From contig NZ_CANMQT010000016.1 of the NCBI RefSeq assembly GCF_947500065.1, positions 1-64,000 of the forward strand: 64,000 nt of DNA, in the 5' to 3' direction. Shown piece by piece: positions 58,577-64,000 of this stretch (its first letter is position 1; every line of letters begins with the position of its first letter). The notes beneath the pieces are model-generated. The model saw only the letters and a list, made by a program, of their open reading frames with translations, made no database searches and was not told where the DNA came from. A program made the translations under genes and the position numbers. This stretch comes from an uncultured Aquimarina sp. Its GTDB lineage: Bacteria > Bacteroidota > Bacteroidia > Flavobacteriales > Flavobacteriaceae.

Positions 58577-59827
58577 CTAAGAAGTTTTAGTGAGTTTGTA
58601 CTTTTTTCTTCCGTATTCGATTCCTAAAATTAATAAAAGACTTATTCCGAATAAAGGGAATATTACTGAAAGTACAACAAGAATTGCAATAATACCATAT
58701 CCAACTTTAAATGAAACGGGAACTTTGGGTACATCCCAACTTTTTCTTCGTTTTCTTAGTACATAAGATACAATCGCAGATGCACTCATTATTGTTAATA
58801 TAATGGCAGTACTTAACATCAACCACCAATTCCATACTCCGAATTCCCCTTGATGAAAGGCCATAAACCACATTCTTCCTCGCATTAGAATTCCTACGTC
58901 CTTCCAGGTATGTTTTAGAATCGGTTCTCCAGAATATTGATCGAAGTGAATTTTTTGCTGTGATGATAGATCGGATGGATTGAAATTGGATACACTAAAT
59001 ACACCTTTAGGACCTTTTGGGAAACTCAGCGTTACCGTACCCGGAAGTTGCCTTGTTTTTGCTTTAGCTACAATTTGATCCAAAGTTAAAGGATTTCTAG
59101 AAGGGTTAGACTGTATTTGATTTGTTTGCCATGTAGTTGGATATCCGGTATTTGTCAATTTTTGAATTTGTTTAAAATTATTACCAAAAACATCTGTCCA
59201 AGGAAAACCTCCAGCTAAGATCATAAGTAATAAGATAGATATCCAAAAGCCCGAAATAGCGTGAATATCTCTATAAAAAGTTCTTTTATCTAGATGAGTT
59301 CGTGGAACGAAATATCCTTTTAATTTCCACCCTTTAGAAGGCCACCATACGTATAAACCTGTTACGATTAATACGATCATCCAACTTGCTATCAGTTCTA
59401 TGATCTTGGTGCCAAATTTACCCATTAGCAGCTCTCCATGTAACTTTCTTATCGTATGCATGCCTGTTTTCTTACTAATAATTTCTCCAGAAACTTTGCC
59501 AGTATAGGGATTAATAAACAAACTACTTTTACTTCCAAATCTACCAGAAATAAATTCAGTAGCTTGATTAGGAGATGTAGGTATAATCAGAGAATTTGGT
59601 TTTTTAATAGCATTGGAATTCGCGGTTAACCATTGTTCTTGTAAGGAAATAGGAGTGCCAATTACGGTTACCTCCTTTATATGTTTTTGTCTAGGAGCTT
59701 CATAATCAGATTTAAATAAATAAATCATTCCTGTAATAGAAAGTATAAGAACAAAAGGAAGTGAGATTATTCCGGCTATAAAATGCCATTTCCACAGCCA
59801 TTTATTAAGTTTTGATTTTTTTTTCAT
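58577..59827 (-). CDS. PepSY-associated TM domain protein
   Basis: KWHFIAGIISLPFVLILSITGMIYLF; KLHGELLMG; YVWWPSKG; IHAISGFW. Confidence 0.87.
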   Translation of the reverse strand: MKKKSKLNKWLWKWHFIAGIISLPFVLILSITGMIYLFKSDYEAPRQKHIKEVTVIGTPISLQEQWLTANSNAIKKPNSLIIPTSPNQATEFISGRFGSKSSLFINPYTGKVSGEIISKKTGMHTIRKLHGELLMGKFGTKIIELIASWMIVLIVTGLYVWWPSKGWKLKGYFVPRTHLDKRTFYRDIHAISGFWISILLLMILAGGFPWTDVFGNNFKQIQKLTNTGYPTTWQTNQIQSNPSRNPLTLDQIVAKAKTRQLPGTVTLSFPKGPKGVFSVSNFNPSDLSSQQKIHFDQYSGEPILKHTWKDVGILMRGRMWFMAFHQGEFGVWNWWLMLSTAIILTIMSASAIVSYVLRKRRKSWDVPKVPVSFKVGYGIIAILVVLSVIFPLFGISLLLILGIEYGRKKYKLTKTS

Positions 59828-59990
59828 TATGTATTGTTTTATAAAAGCTTATAAAAAGATCTACTGTCGGCATTATCTATTACCCCATAATAGAGAAGTA
59901 GTGTTTAGAAACAAATAGCAGAGATGTCAACTCTTTAAACACATACTCAATGCGACAGCAGACCATAATTATATTTAAAAACTTCTTTTT

Positions 59991-62339
59991 TTAAAAATTA
60001 TACCTCACTCCAAGATGAAAAGCTCTTGGGTTTCCAATAGTGAAACTATTTTCACTTCTAAACCTATTGTATGAAGCTCTTGCTGCATATAATTCGTCAA
60101 AGATATTTAAGGCATGTCCCCATATTTCAAACCCTTTGCAACGTATCGAAGCTCTAAGATTAAAAACATTGTGACCATCATACGTTGCTGTACTAAATGT
60201 TCCATCATCATTTTCTACTTGATTTTCGAAACTGGTATTATAACTTCCTACCAATTCATGTTCTCCAGTGATGCTAAAACCGATATTTCTAAAATCGTTA
60301 CGATAGGTTATTGTAGAAGTGCCCAATAGGTTAGGAGCGGTCTCTCTTTCTGTATCTGAATAATCTACACCACTGTCAAAAAAATCTATGTATTGATGCT
60401 TAGCATAACTACCATTGTGTGAAACTGTCAATTCTTTAAATAGATTCCAGGTAATACCATATTCAATTCCATATGATCTGGTTTTACCAGCGTTGGTGTT
60501 AAAAAAGTTGTCATCTTCATCACGTAAAGTGATCAATGTGTTTTTTCCTTCTAGCACATATATGGCTGCATCTAGCGTAAGTTTCGAAGGAGTTGAATAA
60601 TATCCTCCAATTTCATAATTGTTATACCTGCTTGGTTTGATACCTTGTACTTCGTTTCGGTTACGATATAAAGTAGAAACTTGTGGAGGAGCAAATCCTT
60701 GTGAATAATTGGCATAGACCCCTGCTTTATTGGAAAAATTATAATTGATCCCTAGTTTTGGAGTTAGATTATTGAAGTTATCTACGGCATCTTCGACACC
60801 TACAATCTCATCTACCTGATTGTCATAATCATATTCGAATCCATCATATCGTATGGCAGCGGTAACTTTTAATTGCTCAATAGGAGATATTTCATATTGC
60901 AGAAACCCAGCATAGTTAAAGATATCTGCTCCGTAATTCAATATAAAATCTCCAGAATTAATATTGAATCCTATATTTCTTCCTGTTGCAGGATCAACAA
61001 TAACATTAGTAGTTTCTGCTATATATTTTTGTGGAGAAAAATCACCAGTAGCTCCTAGAATCAATGATGAATTATCAAAATTGAAATTTAATTTATGCTG
61101 AATCAATCCAACAAAACTTTTAAATTGGTTAGAATTTATTTCTCCAGATCCAAATCCGGTTAATTGTCCTTGATCTCTAAACTGACGAACTCTATACGAT
61201 GGATTCTGATCCATTGTGTTATCTCTGAAAATAAAATTAAAAGAAGTTTTATTGCGATCATTCCAGAACTTATCTAATGTTGTTCTGAATCTAAAAGCTA
61301 AAGCTTCTCTATCAGTAAATGTCTGGTCGCTTTCAAAATTTCCTCCCAAATAATCTGATTCACTTAGAGAACCTGTCATATCTGATCTATAATCAACAAT
61401 ATCTATAACTGTTGTCCATTTTGTGGTGTCAGAAAAGTCATAGACAGTTTTAAAAGTGGCTGCTAATTTTTCATAATTACTATGTTCAATTGGTCCATTA
61501 TTACGTTGTACATAGTGTCCACCAAAATAGAAACCGAATGTATCATTGGTTTTATCTGATACTTCTAATTCATATCGAGTTAAACCCATATCATTGGTTT
61601 GGAAACCAATACTTCCACTCAGGTTCTCTGTTGGTTTTTTGGTAATAAAATTAAAGCTACCACCAATAGATTCACTACCATAGATACTAGAGGCTGGACC
61701 TTTTAGTACTTCTATACGATCATAAGAAACATCGTTCATTTCTAGTAAAGCGTTGTGATTAAAAACTGAAGTAGGACGTATCTGTAATCCATCTTCTAGG
61801 TATAAAAAGAGAGCTTTTGTGGAAATAGGAGAACGAACAGCCATAAAATGCTGTTCATTACTAGCCGCTCTAGAAGTAGACATAAAAACTCCTGGAGCTT
61901 GATTCACCAATTGATCGATACCAAATGCCTTTGTTTCTTCAATGGTTTTTGCTGAGATTGTGGTGATTGATCCTGGTACTTCAGAACGTTTCTGAATTTC
62001 TCTACTTGCTGAAGTAACAAATACTTCTTCCAGAGCTACATTGTCTTTAGTCAATTGAATGGTATTAATACCTCCAGTAAGCATTACTTTTTTAGTACTA
62101 TATCCAAGAAAGCTAACGCTAACCTGATTAGAATTTTTGAGAATTATAGTAAATGAACCTTTATCATCGCTCATTACACCATTATCAGGTGTACTTGATT
62201 CAATTATTGTTGCTCCTGATAATGGATTATTAGAATTATCCACAACTTTTCCTTGAAAAGATTGCGCATAGCTGCTAATTCCTAAAATTAGGAATGCAAC
62301 TATCATTAATATGTTTTTCATTATATAAAATAGATGCAC
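59991..62339 (-). CDS. TonB-dependent receptor with carboxypeptidase-like domain
   Basis: FQGKVVDNSNNPLSGATIIE; plug VNQAPGVFMST; IEVLKGPASSIYGSESIGG; C-terminal aromatic residue. Confidence 0.92.
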   Translation of the reverse strand: MHLFYIMKNILMIVAFLILGISSYAQSFQGKVVDNSNNPLSGATIIESSTPDNGVMSDDKGSFTIILKNSNQVSVSFLGYSTKKVMLTGGINTIQLTKDNVALEEVFVTSASREIQKRSEVPGSITTISAKTIEETKAFGIDQLVNQAPGVFMSTSRAASNEQHFMAVRSPISTKALFLYLEDGLQIRPTSVFNHNALLEMNDVSYDRIEVLKGPASSIYGSESIGGSFNFITKKPTENLSGSIGFQTNDMGLTRYELEVSDKTNDTFGFYFGGHYVQRNNGPIEHSNYEKLAATFKTVYDFSDTTKWTTVIDIVDYRSDMTGSLSESDYLGGNFESDQTFTDREALAFRFRTTLDKFWNDRNKTSFNFIFRDNTMDQNPSYRVRQFRDQGQLTGFGSGEINSNQFKSFVGLIQHKLNFNFDNSSLILGATGDFSPQKYIAETTNVIVDPATGRNIGFNINSGDFILNYGADIFNYAGFLQYEISPIEQLKVTAAIRYDGFEYDYDNQVDEIVGVEDAVDNFNNLTPKLGINYNFSNKAGVYANYSQGFAPPQVSTLYRNRNEVQGIKPSRYNNYEIGGYYSTPSKLTLDAAIYVLEGKNTLITLRDEDDNFFNTNAGKTRSYGIEYGITWNLFKELTVSHNGSYAKHQYIDFFDSGVDYSDTERETAPNLLGTSTITYRNDFRNIGFSITGEHELVGSYNTSFENQVENDDGTFSTATYDGHNVFNLRASIRCKGFEIWGHALNIFDELYAARASYNRFRSENSFTIGNPRAFHLGVRYNF

Positions 62340-62482
62340 TATTTTTAGTCATAAATGATCACATGTGAACATGCGTTATGATACTTTAATAGTTATTTGA
62401 TTTGTAAAAATTGATATAGGAATTAGACGACTAGGAGTAATTCGTAGTCATTTTCTATATCCCAATTTCACTGTTTGAGTGA

Positions 62483-62875
62483 TTAAGAGAAATAAATTTC
62501 AGGAGGGTGATCTATATTTTTGGAAACATTTTCTATAAGTAGATGTACCGGTTTCCAATTAAGTTGGTATTCTTTAGAAAAATTGTGGTTATTTTTTATT
62601 CGGATAGTATTGTCTTCAAAAAATAAGGGGATAAACGCCTCTGCAATTATAGTCAATGAATCTTTTTTATTCGTATCAGAAGTAGTTTTACTCATTTTCA
62701 TTTGAGTCATCAGATAGCACTTCCCATTACAATTTAGCTTTGGCCTTTCTTTATTAACACAATACTTTTCTATAATAGTATCAATATTTAGCTGGTAGTA
62801 AAGCACATTACTAATCTCTATTGCTGGTTTAATGGCAAAAGCTGTGAATATTAATATAGAAAAAAATAACCTCAA
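62483..62875 (-). CDS. Hypothetical protein
   Basis: 130 aa; CNGKCYLMTQM motif. Confidence 0.6.
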   Translation of the reverse strand: MRLFFSILIFTAFAIKPAIEISNVLYYQLNIDTIIEKYCVNKERPKLNCNGKCYLMTQMKMSKTTSDTNKKDSLTIIAEAFIPLFFEDNTIRIKNNHNFSKEYQLNWKPVHLLIENVSKNIDHPPEIYFS

Positions 62876-62962
62876 TTATTCGTGTTTCAAAATGCGCTGC
62901 AAATATACAATTATGGGTACAAGTAATGAAGGGAGTTAATCTTAAAATATTATAAAATCTAG

Positions 62963-63895
62963 TTATAATTTTATTCTCGTACTGTAAATTTTACTTAATC
63001 CATTTTCATAAGAATTCATAAGTTTTAAAAGTTGTTCTAAAGTTTTCAATGTAGAGAAATCATCTTTTATAATTGTTCTTTTACTTGTGAAATATAAGGT
63101 CATTGTTTTTATATCATAATAAGGGCAATAGTCCATTTTATCCGAGTTTATTTGTCCTGATAAGTTTTTAGCTTTTGACCAATTACCATCCTTTGCTTTA
63201 CGAGAAATATACAAATCTCCACTGCCTAAACCATCTTCTCGCTGATATCCTCCAAAGATTAAAAAAGATTCGTCTGGAGCGATATATGCATTATATTCAT
63301 ACCCTTCAGAGTTTATTGCTTCAGGTAATGATATAGGATTTGTATAAGTATTGTTTTTCCATTGACTCATAAAAATATCATCTTTTCCTTTTGTTCCACT
63401 ACCAGTACTTGTAAAATATAGATTACCATTTTCAGATATTGAAGGATAAAATTCATTACCATCTGTATTGATTGGAGCACCAATATTTATGGGTTTAGAC
63501 CAATCTGATGCGGCGTCAGATCTTTTGATATACCAAATATCCTGATCCTTTTGATCTTTTTTGGAATTTTCTTTAGGGCGATTAGAAACGAAAAATAATC
63601 TAAGACCATCCGGTGAAAACATTGCTTCCAGATCACTATATTGACCGGAAAAAGGAGCAACCGTAGGGTTAGACCATTTATCTCCAGTCTTTTTTACTTT
63701 TATAATTGTGGAGAGTTCTCCAGAATATCCTTGAGCAGTAAAATATATTTCATCCTGAGTAGGGGAGATAGTAAAATCTCTTACAGTAGGAAATTGTGAA
63801 ATTATTTCCTGAAGAACTGGTTGAGTTTTAAAAACTTCTTGACTAAATGCGTGCTGGGTTATTGCTAAAAGAAAAAAGAGCATTAAGCTTCTCAT
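62963..63895 (-). CDS. PD40 (WD40-like) beta-propeller protein
   Basis: Repeated FSPDGLRLFFVSNRP / PSISENGNLYFTSTG / APDESFLIFGG motifs. Confidence 0.8.
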   Translation of the reverse strand: MRSLMLFFLLAITQHAFSQEVFKTQPVLQEIISQFPTVRDFTISPTQDEIYFTAQGYSGELSTIIKVKKTGDKWSNPTVAPFSGQYSDLEAMFSPDGLRLFFVSNRPKENSKKDQKDQDIWYIKRSDAASDWSKPINIGAPINTDGNEFYPSISENGNLYFTSTGSGTKGKDDIFMSQWKNNTYTNPISLPEAINSEGYEYNAYIAPDESFLIFGGYQREDGLGSGDLYISRKAKDGNWSKAKNLSGQINSDKMDYCPYYDIKTMTLYFTSKRTIIKDDFSTLKTLEQLLKLMNSYENGLSKIYSTRIKL

Positions 63896-64000
63896 AAAAG
63901 TATTATTTGATTGATCAAATAGAAATATAGAAATTATGTAGGTAATTGTATATTAAATATTCTATAAAACTATATTATTAACTTCATGCTCCTACTAAAT

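Overview
AT-rich Bacteroidota (Flavobacteriaceae-like) chromosomal window. Most of it is ordinary chromosome: RecG, M1 aminopeptidase, tandem patatins, FMN glutamate-synthase-like protein, M20 amidohydrolase, UvrD/PcrA, GH13 amylase, CydAB, tRNA-Pro, AraC regulators, PepSY protein and a TonB receptor. The standout is the left end (about 75-9200), which looks like an integron-like gene-cassette system. At least nine unidirectional minus-strand cassettes, each with 1-2 small ORFs, are separated by structured attC-like sites of three families (60, ~163 and ~165 bp). All families share the geometry (cassette sense) AAC-N3-stem ... stem-N5-GTT. The array lies immediately downstream of a co-directional 379-aa tyrosine recombinase that shows no recognisable IntI-specific insertion. 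One cassette is present twice as exactly 1008-bp units bounded precisely at the AAC/GTT triplets. The copy next to the recombinase abuts an attI-like inverted repeat. A near-identical attI-like site sits 19.5 kb away (27453-27486), at the head of a second, recombinase-less and partly degenerate cassette cluster (23272-27486). Secondary items include a VgrG / PAAR-metzincin / lysozyme-like effector module (41.6-48.4 kb), a G-rich degenerate repeat tract next to the recombinase locus, a 119/120-bp repeat pair flanking a secreted metalloprotease, and a partial tRNA-Pro 3' duplication. All homology calls come from reading the protein sequences; no searches were run.
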